Shown: positions 1 through 7,453 of the stretch, one piece after another
Layout of the letters: each line of letters begins with the position of its first letter
Position numbering within the stretch: the stretch's first letter is position 1
Source of the DNA: Candidatus Cloacimonadota bacterium
GTDB lineage: Bacteria; Cloacimonadota; Cloacimonadia; JGIOTU-2
Direction of reading: 5' to 3'
Assembly: GCA_030613025.1 (NCBI GenBank)
Contig: JAUWMT010000027.1
Coordinates: 1-38,241, forward strand
DNA: 38,241 bases
Program-made: the position numbers and the translations under genes
Notes under the pieces: model-generated
The model's input: only the letters and a program-made list of their open reading frames with translations
Databases searched by the model: none
Told to the model about the DNA's origin: nothing

Positions 1-177
1 TTTTATTTATTATGTGTTTTTTTTTATTCATGAATTAACTCTATTAAAAATCCAGAACACATTTTTTCATATACTTCAAAAAATCGTACACTGAATTGAG
101 TTATTCTTTTCTTCAAAATTATTTACGTCTAACATAATTTGAGTCCACTCTAAAAAGTTCAATTTAAGAAATCGAGA

Positions 178-241
178 AACCGTTGAAACGGTTAATGCGT
201 TTTTTTGTTTTATTAACCACCAACTTAAGTTGGTGGCTAAT
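178..241. repeat. REP-like pair of hairpins
   Basis: Two neighbouring palindromes are visible. At 178-193, AACCGTT and AACGGTT are separated by two bases. At 217-236 there is a perfect 20-base palindrome, CCACCAACTTAAGTTGGTGG, whose pairing extends to about 210-241 with one mismatch. Paired hairpins of this kind are typical of REP elements mobilised by IS200/IS605-like TnpA_REP enzymes; no such transposase gene lies in the window. The remainder of 1-476 shows no supportable gene. Confidence 0.6.
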
Positions 242-476
242 AGGAAGATAGCTAATTGTAACCGATTCACTTGTCCCGTTAAATTTGTATTCATTTAACT
301 GGGATCGGTTTCCAAATATTTGATGCATTTTCCAACATATTTCTAATTACACACTTTTTAGAGTAAACTCATAATTTGCATTAATTTTTCTTCAAATGCT
401 TTCTGTATTTTTATTACATTATCATAAATACTTTTAACCATGAAAGTGGTGTTTAAGAAAAATATTCTTAAAAACT

Positions 477-1601
477 TTATTTAATTTTTCGCGTTTTTCG
501 TGCCTTTTGTGGTTCAAAATATTCTTCTTCCAGCGTACCCAGTATTTTGTCTTCAGAGCCAAGAAGTAGTGTGCAATCACCTTTAAGATCGACAGAGCTC
601 AATTCTACATTCTTTCCGATGATGCTTTCGATGATCTTGCCTTTTACATTCCGAATGATGGTATTTTCCAGGATTATGGAATTTTCAATATTAACATTTT
701 TTATTTCAGAGCCGTTGCCTATGCAGGTATTGGGCAATAGGGTTGCATGCTCGATCTCACATTTATCACCGATGATCACCGGTCCTTTTATAGTGCATTT
801 ATTTATTTTGGAACCTCTTCCAATATACACAGTGCCGTCCAGAATGGAATCTTCATCGAGATCGCTTTCACCTGCAATATGCCAACCGTTGAGCTTGCTG
901 CATAAGTATCTGTTTGCCTCGATTATATCACTCGGTTTGCCGGTATCCAGCCATTTGCCTTGAAGAATTTCACCTTTGACGATCAAATCTTTGTCAATAA
1001 GACCTTGTATAGCGTCTGTGATCTCATATTCATTTCGCCAGGAAGGTTCGAGCTCATCTATCGCCTGAAAGACATCTTTATCAAAAATATACACACCTGC
1101 AAGCGCCAGATTTGACAGAGGTTCTTTTGGTTTTTCTACGACATTGACTATCCTGTCTCCATCAAGAATTGCGACCCCGAAACGCTGCGGATCATCCACT
1201 GCTTTCAGATTTATTATGCATGACGGCTTTTCTTCATTATATCTGCGCACAAGATTGGTGAGGTCATCTTCAAAAATATTATCCCCAAGAAAGACCATAA
1301 AAGAATCATCTCCAACAAAATCCTGTCCCATTTTGACAGCATGGGCGAGCCCTTTTGGTTTATCCTGTACAATGTATGTGATCTTCGCACCGAGTTGGGA
1401 GCCGTCACCAACTGTTTCTCTTATCTGTTCCTGCATATAGCCAACGATCAGTCCGATCTCTGTAATGCCGAGATTTACCAGCTTCTTAATGATATGAAAC
1501 ACAATAGGCACGTTTGCCAAAGGTAAAATATGTTTTGGCATTGAGTATGTAAGTGGCTGCAAGCGCGTTCCTTTTCCTGCACAAAGGACCAATGCTTTCA
1601 T
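477..1601 (-). CDS. Sugar-1-phosphate nucleotidylyltransferase, long RmlA type
   Basis: Cytosolic enzyme joining a hexose-1-phosphate (probably glucose-1-phosphate) to dTTP or UTP to give an NDP-sugar for surface polysaccharide. The N-terminus has the nucleotidyltransferase signature CAGKGTRLQPLT (about residues 7-18), then a conserved PKHILPLANVPI stretch, FLGDN near residue 95, VEKPKEP, and WLDTGKP near 220. Residues 245-350 resemble left-handed beta-helix hexapeptide repeats. At 374 residues it matches the long RmlA form rather than the roughly 290-residue short form. GGAGG sits 7 bases before the ATG. The last dozen residues (about 363-374, rich in Arg and Lys) are encoded by a copy of the dispersed CACGAAA-type repeat, so the tail is probably not ancestral. 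Family is secure; exact sugar and nucleotide are not. Confidence 0.88.
   Translation of the reverse strand: MKALVLCAGKGTRLQPLTYSMPKHILPLANVPIVFHIIKKLVNLGITEIGLIVGYMQEQIRETVGDGSQLGAKITYIVQDKPKGLAHAVKMGQDFVGDDSFMVFLGDNIFEDDLTNLVRRYNEEKPSCIINLKAVDDPQRFGVAILDGDRIVNVVEKPKEPLSNLALAGVYIFDKDVFQAIDELEPSWRNEYEITDAIQGLIDKDLIVKGEILQGKWLDTGKPSDIIEANRYLCSKLNGWHIAGESDLDEDSILDGTVYIGRGSKINKCTIKGPVIIGDKCEIEHATLLPNTCIGNGSEIKNVNIENSIILENTIIRNVKGKIIESIIGKNVELSSVDLKGDCTLLLGSEDKILGTLEEEYFEPQKARKTRKIK
480..514 (-). repeat. CACGAAA-type dispersed repeat forming a gene end
   Basis: On the minus strand this reads CCACAAAAGGCACGAAAAAC followed by GCGAAAAA. It is closely similar to the repeat at 13559-13592 and related to those at 22537-22572, 37420-37436 and 37749-37790. 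It encodes the last dozen residues and stop of the nucleotidylyltransferase. Confidence 0.5.
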
Positions 1602-1634
1602 AGAAAAACCTCCGAAATAAACTTTGTTTTCGAC

Positions 1635-1663
1635 ATTTGAAATAGAGCGATTCTGAGTGTCAA
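1635..1663 (-). promoter_or_regulatory. Putative sigma-70 promoter of the nucleotidylyltransferase
   Basis: On the minus strand a perfect TTGACA (1658-1663) is followed after 17 bases by TCAAAT (1635-1640), four of six matches to TATAAT. It lies about 35 bases upstream of the start codon at 1601. Prediction by eye only. Confidence 0.4.
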
Positions 1664-1717
1664 TGAAATAAAGTTATAATGTTATAAGGTTAAAAGGTTT
1701 TAATGTTTGATCGATGA

Positions 1718-2371
1718 ATGGTGAAGAAAGTTTCAAATTTCAAAAATATTGACGTTAGTTGTGTTGAATCCTATTTGCAACTGTTAGCGAAAAATAATGA
1801 TCCAGAAATAAAAAAACAAGAGAGTATATTAATGTTAGAGAATATTAAAAAATGGTTGATGAATGGAGAGCAAAGTAAGATCACAAAAGATGTGACTGAG
1901 ATCGTTTCTGAATGTAAAGGTAGTGATTTTGAAAAGATCATAAGCATTTTAAATTGGATGAACAAAAACCTGAAAAGATGTACTGATCAGGATAAAGTAT
2001 TGAAAATTTTTGCCACGAGAGACATCTCTGAAGTTTTAAAAGATATGTTGAGTACTGGATGTCATGATGATGCACTCATTTTTACAACATTTTGCAGAGC
2101 AGTGGAAATACCAGCGAAATATGTGGTAGGTATCAATAAACTTAATCCGAAAAACAGAGGTCATTGCGTTGTTGAACTTTATCTGCACGGTAAATGGATA
2201 CTGGTAGATCAGTCGAAAGGAAGTGTGTTCATCGATCCAAAACGAAGCGATTTCTATAGAATGAATTTTATCGTAGGCAAGGGCTTGGATTCGTGGGATG
2301 TTGGCATTAGCTCTTTTAAAACATGGGAAGAGAAAGCTGATAAAATAATGGAGATTATTTCAAAAATATAG
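1718..2371 (+). CDS. Transglutaminase-like domain protein
   Basis: A 217-residue protein whose second half matches the transglutaminase-like (papain-fold) pattern. Cys115 is in TGCHDDALIF, His149 in RGHCVVELYL and Asp164 in WILVDQSKG, giving the Cys-His-Asp triad in the right order and spacing. The N-terminal 100 residues are charged, probably helical, and not recognised. No signal peptide is visible, so it is probably cytosolic. Bacterial members are usually proteases or amide-bond hydrolases rather than crosslinking enzymes; the substrate here cannot be inferred. The start is the ATG at 1718, with no strong ribosome binding site before it. It is transcribed away from the nucleotidylyltransferase, and nothing around it points to a shared pathway. 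Confidence 0.75.
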   Translation: MVKKVSNFKNIDVSCVESYLQLLAKNNDPEIKKQESILMLENIKKWLMNGEQSKITKDVTEIVSECKGSDFEKIISILNWMNKNLKRCTDQDKVLKIFATRDISEVLKDMLSTGCHDDALIFTTFCRAVEIPAKYVVGINKLNPKNRGHCVVELYLHGKWILVDQSKGSVFIDPKRSDFYRMNFIVGKGLDSWDVGISSFKTWEEKADKIMEIISKI

Positions 2372-2479
2372 ATTTATTTGAGCAGTTTAGAAATAAATAC
2401 TGCAATTCCTGTAATAATAGATCCTAATCTGCATTTGTTATTGAAATATTCAAAATTATACTGGAAGAGCAGTAAATAC

Positions 2480-2508
2480 TTGACATCTTTCACGATTGCT
2501 TTCAAATA
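2480..2508 (+). promoter_or_regulatory. Putative promoter of hipBST
   Basis: A perfect TTGACA at 2480-2485 is followed after 17-18 bases by AT-rich CAAATA/AAATAT, a weak -10. It lies about 70 bases upstream of the hipB start at 2554, where an autoregulated toxin-antitoxin promoter would be expected. No convincing inverted-repeat operator was found. Confidence 0.3.
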
Positions 2509-2553
2509 TTGTCCATATTTGACGGAAAAGCGGTAAATTATTGGAGAAATCTC

Positions 2554-2781
2554 ATGTTAAATAAAATTGGCAGGATCGTTCGGTTTCATCGTAAGCAGGC
2601 AGGAATTACGCAGAAGCAGCTTGCGGATTTAGCTGGAATTGGTAAAACAGCTGTCTTTGATATCGAGAATGGTAATAGCAACTTTCGAATAGAAACATTA
2701 ATGAAAATTTGCAAAATATTAAATATTATCTTAGATTTCCAAAGCCCATTAATGGAAGAATGGAGAAAACATGAATCGTAG
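2554..2781 (+). CDS. hipB: HipB-like XRE antitoxin/repressor of a HipBST system
   Basis: Small DNA-binding protein of about 75 residues with a Cro/C1-type helix-turn-helix: IGRIVRFHRKQAGITQKQLA, then GIGKTAVFDIENG and a third helix around TLMKICKIL. I place the start at ATG 2554 because GGAG lies 7 bases upstream; the frame stays open to a TTG at 2509, but that has no ribosome binding site. It is the first gene of a three-gene operon and overlaps hipS by 11 bases, implying translational coupling. In HipBST systems HipB binds the operon promoter and helps neutralise the kinase, while HipS carries the main antitoxin role. Confidence 0.85.
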   Translation: MLNKIGRIVRFHRKQAGITQKQLADLAGIGKTAVFDIENGNSNFRIETLMKICKILNIILDFQSPLMEEWRKHES

Positions 2782-3082
2782 AGCTCTGATTTTGATAAAT
2801 CAAATACCTACTGCTGAATTTGTGGAGACAGAAAGTGGTTATCAAATAAAGTATTTAGATGATTATTCAGGTCCCTCTGTATCCCTAGCACTTCCACTGC
2901 AAAAAGATGAATATGTTTTTTCAAACTTTCCGCCTTTCTTTGATGGTTTACTGCCGGAAGGGATAATGCTGGAAGCACTTTTAAAAAAATTCAAAATCGA
3001 TGCAGATGATTATTTCGGGCAATTATTGATTTTGGGAAATGATCTTGTAGGCGCAGTAACTGTAAGGGAGATATCAAAATGA
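2771..3082 (+). CDS. hipS: HipS-like antitoxin (separate HipA N-terminal subdomain)
   Basis: A 103-residue protein matching only the N-terminal subdomain 1 of HipA kinases. It shows the family pattern FFDGLLPEG (near residues 56-64), a following D-D-Y-F-G-Q-LL segment and GNDLVGAVTV near the end. In ordinary HipA this region is fused to the kinase; here it is its own gene. That is the defining arrangement of HipBST systems, in which HipS binds and inhibits HipT. It overlaps hipB upstream and shares an ATGA stop/start overlap with hipT downstream, so the three proteins are probably made in fixed proportion. Confidence 0.87.
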   Translation: MNRRALILINQIPTAEFVETESGYQIKYLDDYSGPSVSLALPLQKDEYVFSNFPPFFDGLLPEGIMLEALLKKFKIDADDYFGQLLILGNDLVGAVTVREISK

Positions 3083-4005
3083 GATGTCCGATAACCTATG
3101 CAAAGATCAAGTCAGGGAAGTATTCTCGTGATGGTTTACATTCTCTCTCACCAAAATTACATACGCTCATCGATCTGCCGTTAACGCTGTCTGAAATTCG
3201 GCAGGAATATATTCGCAGAGCAGGAAAGATGTCCATTCAGGGTGTTCAGCCAAAATTGAGTATGAAGTTGAGTATCAAAGCTCAGCAATTTGAAATTGTT
3301 GATACCAATGGTAAATATATCCTAAAGCCACAGAATGAAATGTATCCTGAAATTCCTGAAAATGAAGATCTCACCATGAAAATTGCGGCGATATGCAGCA
3401 TTGAAGTTCCCTGGCATAGTCTTATCTACTCAAAAGATAATATTCTGAATTATGTGATCCGGCGGTTTGATCGCAAGGGGCATAAAGATAAACTAGCAAT
3501 AGAGGATTTTGCACAATTATCGCAAGCAACAAGAAGAACAAAATACAGATCAAGTATGGGAAAGGTAATTTCTATTATTGATACTTATACCACTTTCCCG
3601 ATTTTGGAAAAAATCAAACTCTTTAAACGTACCCTTTTCAACTTCCTTATCGGAAATGAAGATATGCACCTGAAAAATTTTTCTCTTATTACAAGAAATT
3701 ACAAAGTAGAATTGAGTCCGGCGTATGATTTTCTGAACACATCAATCATAATTGGAGCGCCAAAAGAAGAAATTGCATTACCAATTGCAGGAAAAAAAAG
3801 AAATCTTAATCGCAAGGATTTCATCGAGAGCTTTGGAAAAGAGCGGATGGAGATTCCTGAAAAAAAGGTAAATGAATTGGTCGATGTATTGTATAATTGC
3901 TTTCCTGAATGGATCGATCTAATCGAAATTAGCTTTCTTTCAGATTCCATGAAGGAAAAATATCTTGAATTATTAAATGAACGGAAAAAGAGAATATTTG
4001 GTTAG
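3079..4005 (+). CDS. hipT: HipT-like serine/threonine kinase toxin
   Basis: A 308-residue HipA-fold kinase lacking the N-terminal subdomain supplied by hipS. Visible elements: the Gly-rich loop segment MSIQGVQPKLS (residues 51-61) with Ser52-Ile53-Gln54; the ATP lysine in YILKP (Lys83); the catalytic loop GNEDMHLKN with Asp195 and Asn200; and the metal-binding Asp217 in SPAYDF. HipA-family toxins phosphorylate aminoacyl-tRNA synthetases and arrest translation; E. coli HipT acts on TrpS. The target here is unknown. The loop has Ser-Ile-Gln where the E. coli O127 HipT loop has Ser-Ile-Ser, so only the first of the two regulatory serines is present. All catalytic residues I checked are intact, so the toxin looks functional. 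Confidence 0.88.
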   Translation: MRCPITYAKIKSGKYSRDGLHSLSPKLHTLIDLPLTLSEIRQEYIRRAGKMSIQGVQPKLSMKLSIKAQQFEIVDTNGKYILKPQNEMYPEIPENEDLTMKIAAICSIEVPWHSLIYSKDNILNYVIRRFDRKGHKDKLAIEDFAQLSQATRRTKYRSSMGKVISIIDTYTTFPILEKIKLFKRTLFNFLIGNEDMHLKNFSLITRNYKVELSPAYDFLNTSIIIGAPKEEIALPIAGKKRNLNRKDFIESFGKERMEIPEKKVNELVDVLYNCFPEWIDLIEISFLSDSMKEKYLELLNERKKRIFG

Positions 4006-4030
4006 GATAATTGAAGATTGACATATCACC

Positions 4031-4097
4031 AATTTCTTGACAACATAGGAAGGAAAATTACAAAAACGAATAAGAAATTGAATTCATGCTGTTTTTA
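4031..4097. repeat. Copy of the hsdR 3' flank upstream of the MmeI-like gene
   Basis: This 67-base stretch is roughly 90% identical by eye to 23281-23345, which is the 3' flank of hsdR plus its last codons. Both read TTCTTGACAACA, then GGAAGGAAAATTAC, then AAGAAATTGAA and TCATGCTGTTTT. On the minus strand the end of this copy would encode the hsdR C-terminal Lys-Thr-Ala-stop. It could be the scar of a lost type I restriction locus or a repeat that marks island edges. Confidence 0.5.
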
Positions 4098-4148
4098 TGA
4101 GGAAGCTGAGCGGAAAGAAAAAATAAGGAAAATTCAAATAATCTAACA

Positions 4149-5612
4149 ATGGCACTTAGCTGGAATGAAATAAAAGATAGGGCACTGCAGTTTACAAAAG
4201 AGTTGGCTGAGGAGGAACGAGAAAGCGCCGAATCAAAATCTTTCTGGGATGCATTCTTTAACGTTTTTGGAATTACAAGAAGAAGGGTAGCATCATTTGA
4301 AGAGCCCGTAAAGAAGTTAAATGAAAATTATGGTTTCATAGATTTATTTTGGAAGGGAACTCTTTTAGTTGAGCATAAATCCAAGGGTAAGAAATTAGAC
4401 AAAGCTTATTCACAAGCAATGGAATATTTCAGCGGATTAAAAGAACATGAGCTACCTAAGTATGTAATTGTTTCCGATTTCGAGAATTTTAGATTGTATG
4501 ATCTAGATGAAGGTACACAGGAAGATTTTAATATAAAGGATTTTTATAAGAAAGTAAAACTCTTTGGTTTTATAGCTGGTTATCAAAAACGGTCATTTAA
4601 AGAAGAAGATCCGGTAAATGTAAAAGCAGCAGAATTACTTGGTAAGTTACATGATAAACTAGAAGAAGATGGTTATGGGGGACATGAGTTAGAGGTATTT
4701 CTTGTAAGGATATTATTCTGTCTTTTTGCTGATGATACAAGTATTTTTGAAAAGGATATCTTTAAAGAATATCTCGAACAAAGAACGAGTGAGGATGGCA
4801 GTGATCTAGGAGACAAACTTGCCCATTTTTTTCAGGTTCTCAATAATCCAAAAGGAATACGTTCAAAAAAGCTCGATGAACACTTAGCTGAATTTCCCTA
4901 TATTAATGGTAAACTATTTGATGAAAAACTTACGATACCTTCATTTGACAAAGAAATGAGAGAAGTGCTTTTACAATGCAGTTCCTTAGATTGGGGAAAA
5001 ATTTCACCTGCAATATTTGGTTCGATGTTCCAAAGTGTTATGAAACCGGAAGAAAGAAGAAACCTTGGTGCGCATTATACATCAGAACAGAATATTTTGA
5101 AATTAATAAAACCGCTATTTTTAGATGATTTATGGGATGAGTTTTCCAAATGTAAAGGGAACACCAGAAAATTAGATGGACTACATGAAAAATTAACTAA
5201 GCTAAAATTTTTAGATCCTGCCTGCGGATGCGGTAATTTCCTCATTATATCATACAGAGAACTAAGAATATTAGAATTGGAAATAATCAAAGAGATACAT
5301 AAAAAATCTCAAGTTATCCATAATGTCGAATCAATAATTGGATTGGATGTTGATCAGTTTTACGGCATTGAATATGAAGAGTGGCCTGCGCGAATTGCAG
5401 AAGTAGCAATGTGGTTAATGGACCATCAGATGAATATGATGGTTTCCGAAAAATTCGGCGAATATTTTACGCGACTACCACTTAGAAAATCAGCTATAAT
5501 TGTAAATGATAATGCCCTAAGAATTGATTGGAATGACATAGTAGCGAAAGATGAATTATCTTATATTTTAGGAAACCCCCCCTTTTTATGGAAAACAATA
5601 TCAAACACCTGA
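4149..5612 (+). CDS. MmeI-like enzyme, N-terminal part (nuclease, spacer, methylase motifs I to IV)
   Basis: This 487-residue frame holds a PD-(D/E)xK nuclease near the N-terminus: Asp65 in YGFIDLFW, then Glu75 and Lys77 in LVEHKSK. The D-x9-E-x-K spacing is the same as in MmeI. A helical spacer follows (about residues 150-290), then the methylase entry GAHYTSEQNI (about 307-316), SAM-binding motif I FLDPACGCGNFL (354-365) and the catalytic GNPPF (475-479). The last eight residues are out of frame. Produced alone it would have the nuclease and SAM site but no target recognition domain. About 140 bases separate it from hipT. Confidence 0.82.
   Translation: MALSWNEIKDRALQFTKELAEEERESAESKSFWDAFFNVFGITRRRVASFEEPVKKLNENYGFIDLFWKGTLLVEHKSKGKKLDKAYSQAMEYFSGLKEHELPKYVIVSDFENFRLYDLDEGTQEDFNIKDFYKKVKLFGFIAGYQKRSFKEEDPVNVKAAELLGKLHDKLEEDGYGGHELEVFLVRILFCLFADDTSIFEKDIFKEYLEQRTSEDGSDLGDKLAHFFQVLNNPKGIRSKKLDEHLAEFPYINGKLFDEKLTIPSFDKEMREVLLQCSSLDWGKISPAIFGSMFQSVMKPEERRNLGAHYTSEQNILKLIKPLFLDDLWDEFSKCKGNTRKLDGLHEKLTKLKFLDPACGCGNFLIISYRELRILELEIIKEIHKKSQVIHNVESIIGLDVDQFYGIEYEEWPARIAEVAMWLMDHQMNMMVSEKFGEYFTRLPLRKSAIIVNDNALRIDWNDIVAKDELSYILGNPPFLWKTISNT
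5576..5582 (+). repeat. C7 homopolymer inside the NPPF codons (frameshift site)
   Basis: GGAAA is followed by seven C and then five T. One C fewer restores a continuous reading frame through the whole MmeI-like gene. Homopolymer C tracts are classic slippage sites for phase-variable restriction-modification genes, but seven is short for that role and sequencing error is also plausible. Confidence 0.75.
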
Positions 5613-5625
5613 GCAGAAAGATGAT

Positions 5626-6867
5626 ATGAAAATAGTATTTCACGGTGTTAAAGGTGCGGGCGTTCTTGATTATGTGACAGCTTGGTATATTAAAGCTGCT
5701 AAATATATACAAAATACAAGAATAAAAGTTGCTTTCGTATCAACGAACTCAATTGCACAGGGAGAACAAACGGGAATTTTATGGAATGAGCTTTTTGATA
5801 TCTACAATATTCATATACATTTTGCTCATAGAACCTTTAAGTGGACTAATGAAGCGAGGGGAAAAGCAGCAGTACATGTTGTTATAATAGGATTTGCGAA
5901 CTTTGATACAAATGATAAGAGAATATTTGAATATGAAGATATTAAAGGTGAATCACACGAGATAAAGGCAAAAAATATTAATCCCTATTTAATGGATGCT
6001 CCAAATGTTGCAATCACAAAAAGAAGGAATCCGATTTGTGACATTCCGCATATAAGTTTTGGGAGTATGCCAAACGATGGGGGAAATTTCCTGTTTTCTG
6101 ATGAAGAAAAAGAGAGATTTATAAAAAATGAACCGGAAGCAAGGCAGTACTTCCGTCCATTGCTTAGTGCATATCAATTTTTGAATGGTGAGAAACGATG
6201 GTGTTTGTGGCTAAAGGGTATATCATCAAAAGAGTTAAGAAATTTACCATTGGTTAAAGAGAGAGTTGAAAGAGTAAAAGAGTTAAGAGCAAAAAGTAAG
6301 AGAAAAACGACAAGAGAATTAGCGGAAACACCAACAGAATTTGGTGAAGAGAGACAACCCAAAGAAAAATTTATATTGATACCTTTAACATCATCAGAAC
6401 ACAGGAAATATATTCCAATGGGAATTTTCACACCAAATTATATTATAAATAATACATGCTCTACAATAAGCAGTATTTCTTGGTATCATTTTGGTGTGCT
6501 GCAATCCATAATGCACATGACATGGGTAAACTTTGTATGCGGGAGATTAGAAGGTAGGTATAGATATTCAAATGAAATAGTTTATAATAATTTTCTATGG
6601 CCGGAAAAACCTATTGAGAAGAATGCAAAAAAAGTTAGTGAAAAAGCGGAGCTTGTTATAAAAATACGAGAAGAATATCCGGATTGCAGTTTAGCAGATT
6701 TATATAATCCGATCGCGATGCCCGGACCACTCGTAAAAGCACATAGGGAACTTGATAAAGCCGTTGATCTATGTTACAGACCACAGCCATTTAAGGATGA
6801 AACAGGGAGAATTGAATATTTATTTAGTCTATATAATAAAATGGTAAATCCACTAAAGGTGGAATGA
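5626..6867 (+). CDS. MmeI-like enzyme, C-terminal part (methylase end and target recognition)
   Basis: The 413-residue continuation begins just after the NPPF motif. It includes the remaining methylase core (GAGVLDYVTAWYIKAAKYI, VAFVSTNSIAQGEQ, HFAHRTFKWTNEA), then a target-recognition region (about residues 120-330) and the C-terminal helical segment with NNFLWPE and YNPIAMPGPLVKAHRELDKAVD, all typical of MmeI-family enzymes. The ATG at 5626 has no good ribosome binding site, supporting the view that this is the second half of one gene. The stop lies 16 bases before the next gene, which has a strong Shine-Dalgarno, so the four downstream-directed frames look like one transcription unit. Confidence 0.82.
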   Translation: MKIVFHGVKGAGVLDYVTAWYIKAAKYIQNTRIKVAFVSTNSIAQGEQTGILWNELFDIYNIHIHFAHRTFKWTNEARGKAAVHVVIIGFANFDTNDKRIFEYEDIKGESHEIKAKNINPYLMDAPNVAITKRRNPICDIPHISFGSMPNDGGNFLFSDEEKERFIKNEPEARQYFRPLLSAYQFLNGEKRWCLWLKGISSKELRNLPLVKERVERVKELRAKSKRKTTRELAETPTEFGEERQPKEKFILIPLTSSEHRKYIPMGIFTPNYIINNTCSTISSISWYHFGVLQSIMHMTWVNFVCGRLEGRYRYSNEIVYNNFLWPEKPIEKNAKKVSEKAELVIKIREEYPDCSLADLYNPIAMPGPLVKAHRELDKAVDLCYRPQPFKDETGRIEYLFSLYNKMVNPLKVE

Positions 6868-6883
6868 AAATAGGAGGAAAAAT

Positions 6884-7453
6884 ATGGATAATGCTATTTG
6901 TCCTGTATGCAAATTACCAAACATAAAAGTCCAAGATATATGGAATAATGATACTAAAAAATATTATTGTAAACAATGTGGAGAATTCAAAATTTCTGAA
7001 ACTGCTGATATCATGCTATCTTCAAAGAAAGCTGACCCTAAATTATCGTTTGCTTTGAGAACTCTATTTGATAAAGGGGAAAAGAAAGTAATAACATCAA
7101 CAAACATAGATGAAATAAAAAATAGTGTTAAATATCCAAAGACATTACAAGAAAGAGTGGATTTAATTTTATTGTATCTGTATGGTCATCCTACTGAAGA
7201 ATCAAGAGGTTTTGATATATCACTTGGAAATATTTATAGGTTTGGAATTGAGGATAGAAACATAATGAGAAGAATATTGGATTATGCAGAAGAAAAAAAT
7301 CTTATTACGATTAAACCAAGATTTGCAGATGGAAGTGGTATTGTAAAGTTAAGTGCTAATGGTTATGATAGAGCAGAATCACTGTTAAATAAAAAAAACT
7401 TATGGAGGAAGATATGCTTGATAGTAAAGAATATTATAAAAAATGTTTCTTAG
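6884..7453 (+). CDS. Zinc-ribbon protein, probable winged-helix C-terminus, defence-associated
   Basis: A 189-residue protein with a four-cysteine zinc ribbon: CPVC (Cys6, Cys9) and CKQC (Cys29, Cys32), then ISETADIMLSS. Residues 90-170 look helical and winged-helix-like (LILLYLYG, IYRFGIEDRNIMRRILDYAEEKNLI, then a strand pair and VKLSANGYDRAESLL). I do not recognise a named family. AGGAGG sits 6 bases before the ATG. It follows the MmeI-like gene by 16 bases and overlaps the TIR gene by 40 bases in another frame, so it is probably a partner, sensor or regulator of the TIR protein. Near its 3' end is A-AAA-AAC (7393-7399), in the correct phase for a -1 ribosomal slip into the TIR frame. Confidence 0.6.
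   Translation: MDNAICPVCKLPNIKVQDIWNNDTKKYYCKQCGEFKISETADIMLSSKKADPKLSFALRTLFDKGEKKVITSTNIDEIKNSVKYPKTLQERVDLILLYLYGHPTEESRGFDISLGNIYRFGIEDRNIMRRILDYAEEKNLITIKPRFADGSGIVKLSANGYDRAESLLNKKNLWRKICLIVKNIIKNVS

Larger units (their letters stand above)
4149..6867 (+). pseudogene. MmeI-like restriction enzyme/DNA methyltransferase, split by a +1 frameshift
   Basis: Joined across one extra C, the two open frames give about 905 residues, the expected size of MmeI-type (type IIL/IIG) enzymes, which carry endonuclease, adenine-N6 methylase and target recognition on one chain. The break is in a run of seven C (5576-5582) encoding the Pro-Pro of the catalytic NPPF motif. With six C the frame would read GNPPFYGKQYQTPEQK and continue into the second half. 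As given, the first frame ends at 5612, shortly after GNPPFLWK. This is either a true inactivating or phase-variable mutation, or a homopolymer sequencing error; the otherwise intact coding on both sides allows all three. Confidence 0.8.

Noticed and set aside
76-294. 72-codon frame on the minus strand
   Set aside because: Both REP palindromes lie inside it and the translation shows no protein-like pattern; it is a chance frame across repeat DNA.
453-471. Hairpin TTAAGAA/TTCTTAA after the nucleotidylyltransferase as terminator
   Set aside because: The stem is AT-only and no T run follows it on the minus strand.
2509-2553. Upstream TTG start for hipB
   Set aside because: No ribosome binding site, and it would overlap the likely promoter; ATG 2554 with GGAG fits the family start.
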